Of a stretch of 64,000 bases of DNA, positions 1 to 11,888 are shown one piece after another. Source of the DNA: Scylla paramamosain (Eukaryota; Arthropoda; Malacostraca; Decapoda; Portunidae). The translations under genes and the position numbers were made by a program. The notes beneath the pieces were generated by a model, which was given only the letters and a program-made list of their open reading frames with translations, was not told the origin of the DNA and made no database searches. Numbering within the stretch: the first letter of the stretch is position 1; each line of letters opens with the position of its first letter. The stretch is from the NCBI RefSeq assembly GCF_035594125.1, contig NC_087190.1:8605104-8669103 (forward strand), read 5' to 3'.

Positions 1-1710
1 TAGGTTGATGACTGAATCATCGTGGATTTCTGGAGAGTTTGGGTCACTTGCTACACCAGTTGAATATAGTGCTTGGGAAGTGATACGCCTTATAATATAA
101 ATCTTGGATGGATGGAATGAGGTGCAGTTACAGTTTCCTTTGCTTGTTACAGACTGTTTTGCTAAAAGAATGTCCCTTACTGATGCTGTTTTGAGTTTGT
201 TTCTGTCTTTAGTTTTCATTCCATTTATGTCCGAGAAACATCTTTCGCAATTTGCATTTGCATGGGGCAATGAAAGGCATGCTAGTGGAAAGTCAGACAC
301 GCACTTGTATTTTGAACATCCCTCGCTATCCAGAATCAGCCTTATCTCCCCCCAAAACAAATCAGGAGCTTTGTCTTTTATTTTTCAATTTCCTTGCCCC
401 CACTCGTGATGTTTTCTGGGAGATCTTCGAACTCAAGCTTCCTCCATTCTTCATCTAATTGCTGCAGTGTGGCATCATCTCCAGCAATGATGTGTAGAAG
501 ATGGACTGCCAGAGGAACCAGACTAGGTTCGCTTACTTCTTTCTTACCCAGAACGTAGGCTGGCTCCAAGATAGACAGTCTTGAGAGAACTGGGTCCTCA
601 AAATCAAGTCTCTTCCTGCTCTGTTCTGCAGCTGTGACAAGGAAAGATCTGCACCTCTTCCGGAATTCAGTCATTTTGTCTCTATCCTTATACAGATCAG
701 GAGTACTCGTTACTCTTTCAAGCACAGAAGCTCCCAAGTACACCTGTTCCGGCATATTCCATTCACGCTCATTTCTTGGTTCATTATTACCAAGCGGTTG
801 CTTCATCACAGTGTCTCTCTGCATGAACATCAACAGTATATCTTTGTACAGACTACAAACTTGCCTATAAAGTGCATTTATCAGAACTCTTTCACTTTGA
901 AAATGAAGGTTAAAATGGGTGAATCTGGGATACACTGATTCAAGGAAGCAATAATAAAAAGACTAACGAAATGGCTATGCAATAGTTCAAAAGCATTCAT
1001 TACTGCGTGTGAATAGCTCTTACTCTGCTGATTGTGTAAGTCTGTGAAAAAAGAGCTGCAGAGCACCCCATTATTCCAGCATCCTCTTGATGACAGCACT
1101 GTAGGAGAGCCATCTTGTACATGATGGTGATTTTAATTCTGTCTTTCTATTCCAGTAAACTCTTGAAATTCACAAAACTGTGCCATTCGTTTCGAAGAAT
1201 GTTTCAGTGTATTGTTCACACCATGTGCTAACTGCTCAATGCACTGTGGCAACTGTTTACACGCCTCAGAGGCACACGTGTGTGCTGAGTGACATATACA
1301 TTTCATCATGTATATACCTGGGCAAGCAGTCTTAATTCTGCTACTATCAGAATTTTTTGCATCCATCATGGTGCTACAGCCATCTGAGCCAAATCTAATT
1401 ATATCATCAACTGGCACTACAAAATCACTGAATGATTCTATTGCTAGTTGCACCTTCATTTGCAGTCTCTGAGTTATCACTGCTGAAGACTGGCATCATG
1501 TCCCAAAACTTGCTAACAACACCATTTTCTTCTGCACACTGCACCATTATAAACAAGTTCTGAGATACTGAAATGTTCATAGACTCATCCACTAGAATAC
1601 TAAACTTGCTTTTCAATTTATTTGCCAGGTCCTGCTTATGACACTTAGCCATAACATTACCACATATGTTTTGACACTGTTCTTTTCATTTTTACCTTTT
1701 TAGCAATGCT
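1..1710 (-). pseudogene. hAT-like transposase, central and C-terminal part (broken, runs off left edge)
   Basis: This is the distal portion of a hAT-superfamily transposase-like gene of the BED-finger/DUF4371-like group common in arthropod genomes (family call from memory). Reading right to left on the minus strand I see KFSILVDES (about 1610-1580), FGSDGCSTMM (about 1395-1365), CICHSAHTCASEACK (about 1300-1255), SPSCTRWLS (about 1115-1090), and near the left edge the hAT C-terminal dimerisation signature LPHANANCERCFS (about 260-220). The frame stays open from there to base 1, so the true end lies outside the window. At least four in-frame stops occur between 1045 and 950 and there are frame changes near 385 and 1660, so it cannot encode an intact protein. 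The N-terminal part continues at 4169-4610, beyond an inserted LINE. Confidence 0.8.
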
Positions 1711-4168
1711 AGGAGGAGGCAGTAGACACCTGCCGAAACGATAATTACTCCCATTGAGGTTTGAAGCACTGTTCAGGGGTGCTGTGAACTTATCATTAAA
1801 CCCAGCTGTGACCTCACTGAACGTTTCCCTTTGTGTCTCACAACACAAGGGGGCAGTCACAGCCTGCCCTCTAAAGACAACTCTCTTCCTCCACACAAAA
1901 CTACAAGCACCTAATAACACACACACCTTCACTCAAAAATTTTAAAATCATCATGGCGACTCCTACACCAGCCTTGGAGTCCACATCTGGGGAGGGGACC
2001 ATAAATGTCCCCAGGTCGGACTGCCTTTCTGTCGACGACCCTAAGTGTCTTGACACCCTCCTCAACATTTTCTTCATTAACTTCTGCAACATTCGCGGTC
2101 TAAGATCTAATATTCAATCTGTAAAACACCACCTCCCCTCTTCTAAACCTCATTTTTTTTTCCTCACAGAAACTCAGGTGTCTGAGACAACTGACAGTAG
2201 CCCCTTTTCTGTTCCCTCCTACTTTCTCTATCCTCATTTTCAATCCAAAGCTGGATGCTGCGTTTATGTGCGCAATGACTTAACCTGCTCTCGTGTCCAC
2301 GCTCTTGAATCTTCCGAGTTTTCCACCATCTGGCTACGAAGATAGAGTCACTCTCATACTAAATTTATCTGTGCTGTATACCTCTCACCTAACTCCTCTG
2401 ACTATAAGAAATTCTTTGACTACCTAACTTCCAAAGTGGAGCTCATTCTGACCCTCTTCCCTTTTGCAGAGATCTCCATTCTTGGAGACTTCAATGTTCA
2501 CCACCAGCTTTGGCTTTCCTCTCCCTTCACTGACCATCCTGGTGAACTAGCCTACAACTTTGCTATCCTCCATGACCTAGAGCAATTGGTGCAACACCCT
2601 ACTCGTATTCCTGGCCGTCTTGGAGATACGCCCAACATTCTTGACCTTTACCTGACCTCTAATCCTTCTGCTTATACTGTCACCCTTTCTTCTCCGTTGG
2701 GCTCCTCCGATCATAATCTCATATCTTTATCTTGTCCTATTGCTCCAATCCCTCCTCAGGATCCCCCTAAGTGAAGGTGCCTCTGGCGTTTTGCCTCTGC
2801 TAGTTGGGGGGATATGAGGAGGTATTTTGCTGATTTTCCTTGGGACGACTACTGCTTCCGTGTCAGAGACCCGTCTTTGTGTGCTGAGCGCAAAAGAGAG
2901 GTGATAGTGTCTGGCATGGAGGCGTACATTCCTCACTCTTTTTCTCGTCCTGAACCTAGGTTTAACACAGCTTGTTCTCGTGCTATACATGATAGAGAGG
3001 TGGCCCACAAAAGTACTTAAGCCTTCCATCACCAGAATCTCATGCACTTTATATTTCTGCCCGGAACCATGCCAAGTTTGTTCTCCAACTAGCCAAAAAC
3101 TCCTTCATTAACAGAAAATGTCAAAACCTTTCAAGATCTAACTCCCCTCGTGATTTCTGGCATCTAGCCAAAAATATCTCCAATAACTTTCTTCTTCTTT
3201 CCCTCCTCTATTTCAACCAGATGGCACCACTGCTATCACATCTATTTCTAAAGCTGAACTCTTCGCTCAAACCTTTGGTAAAAACTCTACCTTGGACGAT
3301 TCTGGGCTCGTTCCTCCCTCTCCTCCACCCTCTGACTACTTCATGCCACGTATTAAAATTCTTCGCAATGATGTTTTCCATGCCCTTGCTGGCCTAAACC
3401 CTCGGAAGGCTTATGGACCTAATGGGGTCCCTCCTATTGTTCTCCGAATCTGTGCCTCCGTGCTTGCACCTTGCCTAGTCAAACTCTTTCAGCTCTGTCT
3501 GTCAACATCTACCTTTTCTTCTTGCTGGACAGCTTCTATGAAGTTAGGTGTTCTGAGACGTCTCCGCCAGTTTTTCTCACCCCCCCAGCTGCTAACTCTG
3601 TACAAGGGCCTTATCCGTCCATGTATGGAGTATGCTTCACATGTCTTGGGGGGTTCCACTCATACTGCTCTTCTAAACAGGGTGGAATCAAAAGCTTTTC
3701 GTTTCATCAACTTCTCTCCTCTAAGTGACTCTCTTCAGCCTCTCTCTCACCGCCGCAATGTTGCATCTCTAGCTGTCTTCTACCGCTATTTTCATGCTAA
3801 CTGCTCTTCTGATCTTGCTAACTGCATGCCTTCCCTCCTTCTGCGGCCTCGCTGCACAAGACTTTCTTCTTTCTCTTACTCCTATTCTGTCCACCTCTCT
3901 AACGCAAGAGTTAACCAGTATTCTCCATCATTCATCCCTTTCTCTGGTAAACTATGGAACTCCCTGCCTGCTTCTGTATTTCCACCTTCCTATGACTTGA
4001 ATTCCTTCAAGAGGGAAGTTTCAAGACACTTATTCATCAATTTTTGACCACTGCTTTGACCCTTTTATGGGACTGGCATTTCAGTGGGCATATATTTTAA
4101 TTGGATTTTTGTTGCCCTTGGCCAGTGTCCTTCCTACATAAAAAAAATAAATAAATAAATAAATAAAA
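1711..4168 (+). mobile_element. Non-LTR retrotransposon copy 1 (Jockey/CR1-type LINE, internally deleted)
   Basis: A 5' leader starting AGGAGGAGGCAGTAGAC leads to ATG at 1953 (MATPTPA). An APE-type endonuclease domain follows, with the motifs LTETQV, LGDFNVH (2481-2501) and SSDHNL. The reverse-transcriptase core is missing: at about 3538 the sequence jumps from SSCW straight to [12 protein letters not shown], whereas copy 2 has about 815 bp there. The C-terminal region ([22 protein letters not shown]) is present and ends near 4047. The 3' end is an AATA-rich tail. In-frame stops at 2343 and 2772 show it is dead. It sits inside a hAT-like gene with imperfect target duplications AATGCT (1705-1710) and AATGGCT (4169-4175). 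The superfamily is assigned by motif style, not by a tree. Confidence 0.88.
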
Positions 4169-4610
4169 AATGGCTGAGTCAGGAAAACATTCTTTGATAA
4201 CATCACATAGATGATCAGCCATTCTATAACTTGTGTTATGTTCAACCATCATCGCTGTTAGCTTGATTTCTGGAACTTTAAGTGAATCTCCCTTGTTAGA
4301 GTGTCCATGTGCACTGGCAAATGCTTCTGGCATAGTTTTTGTTGAATTAGATATGTGTGTTTTGAATTAGATATTTGTTGCACACACATTTTGATGCTTC
4401 CCACTTTTCTCATGAAGCTTTACTATTGTTAACTGTGCAGTAATTTCAACACCAGATTTTTTTTATACACTGCTTTACATGAGTCCTTCCTGGATGGCCT
4501 TAACCATGGAAATTCTTTTTCCGAGACTTCTCTGTACTTTTGTTCACACCTTGCTTTTTCTTGGTTTCTATTGCGTTTTCACTATTCACGGCACTGCGTT
4601 TATCTGCCAT
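4169..4610 (-). pseudogene. hAT-like transposase, N-terminal part
   Basis: This is the upstream piece of the hAT-like gene cut by LINE copy 1. The most likely start is ATG at 4610-4608 (MADKRSAVNSENAIE). In shifting frames it then shows a BED-like zinc-finger region (EFPWLRPS near 4520; VKLHEKSGKHQN near 4420) followed by EIKLTAMMVEHN and CDVIKECFPDSAI up to 4170. The reading resumes as AKKVKMKRT at about 1703-1680 on the far side of the LINE, so removing the LINE and one target duplication restores a continuous coding register at the junction. An A-run near 4460 carries a frameshift. The match to the hAT/BED group is from recalled family patterns. Confidence 0.7.
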
Positions 4611-4668
4611 TCTCTTTGCTGTGAAATGTGCCACGTTATACGAATTTAGCCAGGCAGAGAGAGAAAGC

Positions 4669-4923
<255 letters not shown>

Positions 4924-5139
4924 CACCTTTCACTTGATCAACAAATCTCAAGGTAACACAGCCACCTGATTCTATTTCATGATTACTATTATTCTGTTTA
5001 TTTATTTATTTATTGTAATCTTAGGTACAATAACACTATGTAACAGTTTTTGTCTCTGACAAGCAAGTGTTATTTTCCAACTCTTTCCATTGCAAAACAA
5101 TAGGATATGTCCATTATTCCTTTCAAACTTTGCTTTTGT

Positions 5140-5289
5140 TTTTTTTTAATGATTTTTTTGCCCCATAATAGCTAAATTTCACCATTTTCCTGTTACTGTC
5201 AAAGATAAATTATTTGTTCTTCTCTTGATGAATTGACCACATACATAGCAGAATGTATCTGGAGAATGATTGCAGCCTCTTGATGCCAT
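5140..5289 (-). pseudogene. Cys-rich zinc-finger-like N-terminal fragment (unknown arthropod family)
   Basis: From ATG 5289-5287 the minus strand reads MASRGCNHSPDTFCYVCGQF, with a CxxC knuckle, then continues through a frameshift near 5180 into SYYGAK-type residues. I recognise the opening pattern as a recurrent arthropod and cnidarian repeat-family protein of unknown function, with which C-terminal parts normally follow. Here nothing recognisable follows before the CT repeat. It lies between a heat-shock-element-like cluster upstream and the hAT-like gene downstream, and could be an exon of a composite transposon or an unrelated fragment. Confidence 0.45.
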
Positions 5290-5375
5290 TTCACTTCTTG
5301 TGATGTGTCTTCTCAGGCAGCCAAAACAGAACTGATTGGTGGTCTGCAAGCCCCTACTTTTATATTGTCAAGCAG

Positions 5376-5640
5376 TACTCTAGAATATTCTTAGTGTTTC
5401 TAGAATGTGTTCCAGAATGTTCTTAATCTTTCTAAAATATTCTTGAACCTACTTTACAATATTTTGAATCATTCTAGAAAATTCTTGTAGATTCTAGAAA
5501 ATCCTTGATACTTCAACATATTTCTACAGTATTCTAGAAAGTTCTAGAATATTATGGAATTGTTTACATTGAATAAGATGTCCTAAAATGTTCTAAAAAC
5601 TTCTAAAAGTGTCTGATAGAATATTCTGGAAGATTTGAAA
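5376..5640 (-). promoter_or_regulatory. Cluster of heat-shock-element-like TTCnnGAA repeats
   Basis: Repeated perfect nTTCnnGAAnnTTCn arrangements are visible: TTCCAGAATGTTC (5410-5422), TTCTAGAAAATTC (5472-5484) and the four-unit TTCTAGAAAGTTCTAGAA (5532-5549), plus partial units near 5380, 5397, 5490 and 5625. Three or more alternating TTC/GAA units is the known binding pattern of heat-shock factor. The cluster lies 90-350 bp upstream of the minus-strand ATG at 5289, a promoter-like position. Function is inference. It could equally be a TTCTAGAA-rich simple repeat. Confidence 0.5.
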
Positions 5641-6170
5641 TCTTTGAAATGTAAGCAAATTCTTCTAAATATGAAAATTTTCTTGATAAATCTGGTAAGT
5701 TCAAGAGTGATCTTATTAAAATTGAAAATCTTTAGAACACTTTATAGTTTCATTGTTATTTGCAATATTTCAAAAGCAATTAGATAAGCAATTGCAATTT
5801 TGCAAAGGTCTTTACCTGACATAAAAACCAATAGTAACCCATACTATAATGAAATAAGGCAAAAATGTAAATCCATTGTTCTAACTACAAAAAAAAAAGT
5901 TTTACGATCAAAATAACTTTTTCTATTTTACTTAGGTGGAAATAACTTAAAAATTATGGTTTGGGGCTAACAACAAGACAAAAGTGAAATTTTGTTACAT
6001 AGTGTATTCCTTTCCTTCAGCTGATGCACACTCCTTGTCTCTGTCACCTCCTCTGTGATGTGTGTCTGTGTGTCTGTGTGCCTCACTGCCTCACCCCTTG
6101 TGCATCACAGTGAGTATCCATATCATTTGTGTGCTCATTGTTTATCACAGTTTTTCAGTGATTAGTTCCT
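5641..6170. other. AT-rich stretch without recognisable genes
   Basis: About 530 bp between the heat-shock-element-like cluster and the stop codon of the MULE-like gene. I see no coding pattern, TIR or RNA gene. A short GT-rich patch lies at 6057-6080. Confidence 0.6.
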
Positions 6171-6223
6171 TCACTGCTCCACATCACTGCCATTACCACT
6201 GCTGCTACTGCTATTGTCACTAC

Positions 6224-9200
6224 TTTTTTTTTTTTATGTAGGAAGGACACTGGCCAAGGGCAACAAAAATCCAGTAAAAAAATATGCCCACTGAAATGCC
6301 AGTCCCATAAAAGGGTCAAAGTACTGGTCAGAAATTGATAAATAGGTGTCTTGAAACCTCCCTCTTAAAGGAATTCAAGTCATAGGAAGGTATAAATACA
6401 GAAGCAGGCAGGGAGTTAGCAGGATCAGAAGAGCAGTTAGCATGAAAATAGCGGTAGAAGACAGCTAGATATGCAACATTGCGGCGGTGAGAGAGGCTGA
6501 AGACAGTCAGTTAGAGGAGAGGAGTTGATGAGACGAAAAGCATTTGATTCCACCCTGTCTAGAAGAGCAGTATGAGTGGAACCCCCCCAGACATGTGAAA
6601 CATACTCCATACATGGACGGATAAGGCCCTTGTACAGAGTTAGCAGCTGGGGGGGTGAGAAAAACTGGCGGAGACGTCTCAGAACACCTAACTTCATAGA
6701 AGCTGTTTTAGCTAGAGATGAGATGTGAAGTTTCCAGTTCAGATTATAAGTAAAGGACAGACCGAGGATGTTCAATGTAGAAGAAGGGGACAGTTGAGTG
6801 TCAATGAGGAAGAGGGGATAGTTGTCTGGAAGGTTGTGTCGAGTTGATAGATGGAGAAATTGAGTTTTTGAGGCATTGAACAATACCAAGTTTGCTCTGC
6901 CCCAATCAGAAATTTTAGAAAGATCAGAAGTCAAGCGTTCTATGGCTTTCCTGCGTGATATGTTTACCTCCTGAAGGGTTGGACGTCTATGAAAAGACGT
7001 GGAAAAGTGCAGGGTGGTATCATCACCGTAGGAGTGGATAGGACAAGAAGTTTGGTTTAGAAGATCATTAATGAATAATAAGAAGAGAGTGGGTGACAGG
7101 ACAGAACCCTGAGGAACACCACTGTTAATAGATTTAGGAGAAGAACAGTGACCGTCTACCACAGCAGCAATAGAACGGTCAGAAAGGAAACTTGAGATGA
7201 AGTTACAGAGAGAAGGATAGAAACCGTAGGAGGGTAGTTTGGAAATCAAAGCTTTGTGCCAGACTCTATCAAAAGCTTTTGATATGTCCAAGGCAACAGC
7301 AGAAGTTTCACCAAAATCTCTAAAAGAAGATGACCAAGACTCAGTAAGGAAAGCCAGAAGATCACCAGTAGAGCGGCCTTGACGGAACCCATACTGGCGA
7401 TCAGATAGAAGGTTGTGAAGTGATAGATGTTTAAGAATCTTCCTGTTAAGGATAGATTCAAAAACTTTAGATAGGTAGGAAATTAAAGCAATAGGAACAG
7501 GTTGAATGTAGGCAAACTTCCAGCAAGAAGGAAAGGTAGATGTTGACAGACAGAGCTGAAAGAGTTTGACTAGGCAAGGTGCAAGCACGGAGGCACAGTT
7601 TCGGAGAACAATAGGAGGGACCCCATCAGGTCCATAAGCCTTCCAAGGGTTTAGGCCAGCAAGGGCATGGAAAACATCATTGCGAAGAATTTTAATACGT
7701 GGCATGAAGTAGTCAGAGGGCGGAGGAGAAGGAGGAACAAGCCCAGAATCATTGAAGGTAGAGTTTTTAGCAAAGGTTTGAGCGAAGAGTTCAGCTTTTG
7801 AAATAGATGTGATAGCAGTGGTGCTATCTGGTTGAAATAGAGGAGGGATAGAGAAAGAAGCAAAGTTATTGGAGATATTTTTGGCTAGATGCCAGAAATC
7901 ATGACGGAAGTTAGATCTTGAAAAGTTTTGACATTTGCTATTAATGAAGGAGTTTTTGGCTAGTTGGAGAACAGACTTGGCATGGCTCCGGGCAGAAATA
8001 TAAAGTGCATGAGATTCTGGTGATGGAAGGCTTAAGTACCTTTTCTGGGCCACCTCTCTATCATGTATAGCACGAGAACAAGCTGTGTTAAACCAAGGTT
8101 TAGAAGGTTTAGGACGAGAAAAAGAGTGAGGAATGTACGCCTCCATGCCAGACACTATCACCTCTGTTATGCGCTCAGCACACAAAGATGGGTCTCTGAC
8201 ACGGAAGCAGTAGTCATTCCAAGGAAAATCAGCAAAATACCTCCTCAGGTCCTGCCAACTAGCAGAGGCAAAACGCCAGAGGCACCTTCGCTTAGGGGGA
8301 TCCTGAGGAGGGATTGGAGTGATAGGACAAGATAAGGATATGAGATTGTGATCGGAGGAGCCCAACGGAGAAGAAAGGGTGACAGCATAAGCAGAAGGAT
8401 TACAGGTCAGGAAAAGGTCAAGAATGTTGGGCGTATCTCCAAGACGGTCAGGAATATGAGTAGGGTGTTGCACCAATTGCTCTAGGTCATGGAAGATAGC
8501 AAAGTTGTAGGCTAGTTCACCAGGATGGTCAGTGAAGGGAGAGGAAAGCCAAAGCTGTCGGTGAACATTGAAGTGTCCAAGAATGGAGATCTCTGCAAAA
8601 GGGAAGATGGTCAGAATGTGCTCCACTTTGGAAGTTAAGTAGTCAAAGAATTTGTTATAATCAGAGGAGTTAGGTGAGAGGTATACAGCACAGATAAATT
8701 TAGTATGAGAGTGACTCTGTATTCGTAGCCAGATGGTGGAAGACTCGGAAGATTCAAGAGCATGGGCACGAGAGCAGGTTAAGTCATTGCGCACATAAAC
8801 GCAGCATCCAGCTTTGGATCGAAAATGAGGATAGAGAAAGTAGGAGGGAATAGAAAAGGGGCTACTGTCAGTTGTCTCAGACACCTGAGTTTCTGTGAGG
8901 AATAGAAGATGAGGTTTAGAATAGAAGGGGTGGTGTTCTACAGATTGAAAATTAGATCTTAGACCGCGAATGTTGCAGAAGTTAACGAAGAAAAAGTTGA
9001 GGGGGGTGTCAAGACACTTAGGGTCGTCGACAGAAAGGCAGTCCGACCTGGGGACATTTATGGTCCCCTCCCCAGATGGGGACTCTGAGGCTGGTGTAGG
9101 AGTCGCCATGACGATTTAAAAATTTTTGAGTGAAGGGTGTGTGTGTTATTACGTAGGTGCTTGTAGTTTTGTGTGGAGGAAGAGAGTTGTCTTTAGAGGG

Positions 9201-9323
9201 CAGGCTGTGACTGGCCCCTTGTGTTATGAGACACAAAGGGAAATGTTCAGTGAGGTCACAGCTGGGTTTAATGATAAGTTCACAGCACCTCCTGAACAGT
9301 GCAGGTGTCTACTGCCTCCTCCT
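6224..9323 (-). mobile_element. Non-LTR retrotransposon copy 2 (same LINE family, nearly full length)
   Basis: This is the same family as copy 1. The 5' leader (9323 down to 9110) and 3' tail (A-run at 6224-6235 after CTTCCTACAT) match copy 1 almost base for base. It is inserted in the C-terminal coding tail of the MULE-like gene with imperfect flanking duplications (ATTGTCACT at 6213-6221, ATTGACT at 9327-9333). Unlike copy 1 it keeps the reverse-transcriptase core. The 3' part of the frame has a deletion of about 150 bp near 6430, joined at a short AACT microhomology, and a frameshift near 6480. Confidence 0.9.
6437..9109 (-). CDS. LINE ORF2-like protein: APE endonuclease and reverse transcriptase
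   Basis: A frame of 890 codons from ATG 9109 (MATPTPA). The endonuclease domain occupies about residues 40-270 ([26 protein letters not shown]). Reverse transcriptase occupies about 480-760 ([35 protein letters not shown]). The C-terminal thumb region follows ([11 protein letters not shown]). The endonuclease GDFN motif reads GHFN here (His codon at 8573-8575), replacing a catalytic aspartate that copy 1 retains, so this copy probably cannot nick DNA even though its RT motifs look intact. The catalytic box is YGDD where the related families usually have YADD. The last residues are frame-shifted compared with copies 1 and 3. No ORF1 is seen in the 5' leader. Confidence 0.85.
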   Translation of the reverse strand: MATPTPASESPSGEGTINVPRSDCLSVDDPKCLDTPLNFFFVNFCNIRGLRSNFQSVEHHPFYSKPHLLFLTETQVSETTDSSPFSIPSYFLYPHFRSKAGCCVYVRNDLTCSRAHALESSESSTIWLRIQSHSHTKFICAVYLSPNSSDYNKFFDYLTSKVEHILTIFPFAEISILGHFNVHRQLWLSSPFTDHPGELAYNFAIFHDLEQLVQHPTHIPDRLGDTPNILDLFLTCNPSAYAVTLSSPLGSSDHNLISLSCPITPIPPQDPPKRRCLWRFASASWQDLRRYFADFPWNDYCFRVRDPSLCAERITEVIVSGMEAYIPHSFSRPKPSKPWFNTACSRAIHDREVAQKRYLSLPSPESHALYISARSHAKSVLQLAKNSFINSKCQNFSRSNFRHDFWHLAKNISNNFASFSIPPLFQPDSTTAITSISKAELFAQTFAKNSTFNDSGLVPPSPPPSDYFMPRIKILRNDVFHALAGLNPWKAYGPDGVPPIVLRNCASVLAPCLVKLFQLCLSTSTFPSCWKFAYIQPVPIALISYLSKVFESILNRKILKHLSLHNLLSDRQYGFRQGRSTGDLLAFLTESWSSSFRDFGETSAVALDISKAFDRVWHKALISKLPSYGFYPSLCNFISSFLSDRSIAAVVDGHCSSPKSINSGVPQGSVLSPTLFLLFINDLLNQTSCPIHSYGDDTTLHFSTSFHRRPTLQEVNISRRKAIERLTSDLSKISDWGRANLVLFNASKTQFLHLSTRHNLPDNYPLFLIDTQLSPSSTLNILGLSFTYNLNWKLHISSLAKTASMKLGVLRRLRQFFSPPQLLTLYKGLIRPCMEYVSHVWGGSTHTALLDRVESNAFRLINSSPLTDCLQPLSPPQCCISSCLLPLFSC

Positions 9324-10685
9324 CATATTGACTTTATTTTGCTGTAACATCTCAGCAGTACCACTACTGGTACTTTGCATCGGCTTAACATCACCACCGT
9401 TGGCCATGCACTCGGGATTCACATCTGTTGTCATTCCAGCAATGGGCAGTGGTGTAAACCTGGACGCACATTCTTTTCTCCAGTGGCAATGAAAAGCAGG
9501 TGCTCACGCTGGTGTGGATCCCTCAAGGGAATAAAATTCAGTGATGACTCCCCAAAATTTTTCACAACAGCATATTGGTGTTTACATGGGGCACCATTCA
9601 TCCCAGCCGTACATGTGCATGTCCAAATTGATGTATCAACATGGTAGACTATATCTTGCTTTGACTGGCTCCTCACTTCATAGTTATGGGCATCGATCTT
9701 GATTATGTCATCTTTGGGGATTGATGATCCTCCAGGGAGAAATCTCTTGGAAACAGTGACATCCACACGCCCATTGGCAAGGTCTATCAAACGGCGTTCA
9801 TAATAAGACGGCAGTCGTGTCACCAAGAAGTCCAGTAATTGTGCAATGTTATATGTACGGACACGTTCAAAAATTTTATCCTTGAGAATCCTCATGGCTG
9901 CTTTTGCATAATTGTTTGTGTTATTCCCACGGACAAGCAGGTCATGCCGGTAGCACACAGCCCATGCCTGACGATGATCATACAACTTCTTACAGTGGGC
10001 CAAATAGTTTGGGTACAGGCTTGCTATATCATTAGCCTGTACTCGTACCTCAGGATAAGCCTCCTCAAGAGCTATAACACTGCCGGCAAATGTCATTTTC
10101 TTCACAGCTGAAAGCAACTGAAGACGATGATGCTTTCTGATATTGTTCTTCCCTTCCCGCAAGAATCTCCAAACTGCTTGGAGCAAGTGAAAAACACAGA
10201 GAATCAACGTAGCCTCAGGAAAGACCTCGTGAAGACTCTGCCTTTCTGCCTCACTGTCATCAGACAAAAACACCAAGGGTCCACTCGAACTTCGACCAAA
10301 GAATCCATCTTTCGGTAAGATCTCTAGGTAGAGCCTTAAAGCCTGAGTTATGCAGTCACGCGACTCAGATGTGACAATGAGGTATCCAAGAGGGAAACCG
10401 CCTGTTGAACTGTGGGGCAACATCATGAAGATTCGACAATCGTATCTGTCCATACCTCCTGATGCATCAATAAACACAAGTTCCCCACTATAGGCATGGT
10501 TTTGATGCACACGTTTCATTAGTGGTGTACAAAGAGCAATCACAATCTTGCCATTTATGTATTTTATTTTACCACACACCTCTCCTTGCTTACTATTGTA
10601 GCTTTCTATGGCTGCTTCCAAATCATGCAGCATCTGCTCACCACTTGCAGCACCAGAGGTTTTGTCAAATATCTTCCTGTACAGC
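9324..10685 (-). CDS. MULE transposase catalytic exon with SWIM zinc finger
   Basis: An open frame from the intron acceptor at 10685 to at least 9431. It begins RLYRKIFDKTSGA. The MULE-type DDE-like fold is suggested by LVFIDASGG (about residue 90 of the exon), FLSDDSEAERQSL with CVFHLLQAVWRF shortly after (second acidic cluster and the conserved histidine region), and a long helical segment. A SWIM finger of CxCx(n)CxH form is at WTCTCTAGMNGAPCKH (about 9640-9590). The original frame stops at 9431. A neighbouring frame (ECASRFTPLPIAG) stays open through the LINE junction and into the stop at 6171, so I favour a one-base change near 9480. The role would be cut-and-paste transposition of a Mutator-like element. 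No TIR pair for the whole element could be confirmed. Confidence 0.8.
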
Positions 10686-11269
10686 CTAGAATAGTGAGAA
10701 TATTTATTAGCAAATAAATTTAAGTAACACTTGTTCACATCACGTTTTCACCCCAAAATTGAAATAACTTTATGTCAAATTAAAACTCTGAAGTTTACTA
10801 ATTCAACTTGATATAAAACAACTGAACTTAATTTAGATTAACTGAATTTCTTAATCTTACCTGTGACAGAACTGTATATCTGGACAATTGGCACGATCTG
10901 CAGCTTTCGTAAACATAGTCTTTCTCATGTTCCAGTTGCATGTCTAACTTATGTGTGTTCAGTGCAGATGCAGGAGAATGGCCTTTGGCATACAGGTTTT
11001 TGAAGATCTCTATGGTATCCTCACTAACATCTCTATGTTTAAGGGTATCTGCACTGTTGATCATGTGGTTATAAATGTGTTTGATCTTGACCACAGTTGG
11101 ATAGATCGGCAAGTGAAGGTCTTTATTTTTGGTTCTAGAACGGAGAAGATGTAGATTTCAGTTAAATGTAGAATTTACAGCAATTTATCTGACATAGATA
11201 TTTTAATCTAAATTAAGTACATTTTCTTATATTCGATGCCTTGTCTCATGGACCAGAAAAAAAAATTTG

Positions 11270-11540
11270 GAAAGTTTAGTTAAGACCGGCGTAACATCGA
11301 AGATCATATGCCAGAGAGAAACAGAAGTGGAAGAAATTACAGTTGAGGAGGACAGGGCAAACGGGAAACGGGTCACAGCCACCCAAATTACACCAGGTAC
11401 CCATTTCACTTCTTGGGTGGACAGAGGGTTAGGGCTTACGGAAAAATTGCCTAAGATAATTCCACTCCGCCGAAATTCGAACCCGAGCTCTCTCAGTTAT
11501 GAGCCGAGCGTCATAATCAATAGACCACGGAGCACCCTCA
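11270..11540 (-). mobile_element. tRNA-derived SINE (tRNA-Met-like head)
   Basis: On the minus strand the head (11535-11462) contains an A-box-like TGGTCTATTGATTATGACGC and a B-box GGTTCGAATTTC, with an anticodon-arm-like CTCGG-CTCATAA-CTGAG whose loop would carry CAT. Acceptor pairing is imperfect, so it is a SINE and not a tRNA gene. The tRNA-unrelated body runs left to about 11270. It lies in intron 2 of the MULE-like gene. Confidence 0.7.
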
Positions 11541-11659
11541 AGCGACTGAATGAAAGTAGTAATGCTCTTTATATTGGCATATGTAATGGTCAGTTGTTCC
11601 CTTGGGGAATTAACATAAGATCACACAAGAGAGTCTGTTTAGCTTTTTTTTTTTATTTA

Positions 11660-11880
11660 AAGTATTCGTACTAACTACACTATTAAGAAGACTATTCCAG
11701 GTGTCCACTACTCTATTTACCAAACCAGTTTTAACCATTATCTCTTCTAAAACGAAATTTATCCAACTTAAAACCGTTGATTCTAGTTCTGTCTTGACTA
11801 TCTACCAATCATCAAAACTGCTTATATTGCTATTATTGATACCCTTGAACCATTTCAATTCCTCAGTCATGTAGGCATTT
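11660..11880 (-). mobile_element. Fragment of a CR1/L2-like LINE, C-terminal coding end
   Basis: The minus strand reads FKWFKGINN, then RTRINGFKLDKFRFRR and NWFGK, a diverged version of the C-terminal end of the LINE at 23813-24966 (FKWYKGYNK, RTRNNGFKLEKFWFRKE, NWFSN). It is interrupted and short, inside intron 2 of the MULE-like gene. Confidence 0.7.
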
Positions 11881-11888
11881 TGCAGTTT

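Noticed and set aside
8063..8335. Plus-strand frame over LINE copy 2 (and its equivalent on the opposite strand of copy 1)
   Set aside because: Antisense shadow of the conserved LINE coding sequence.
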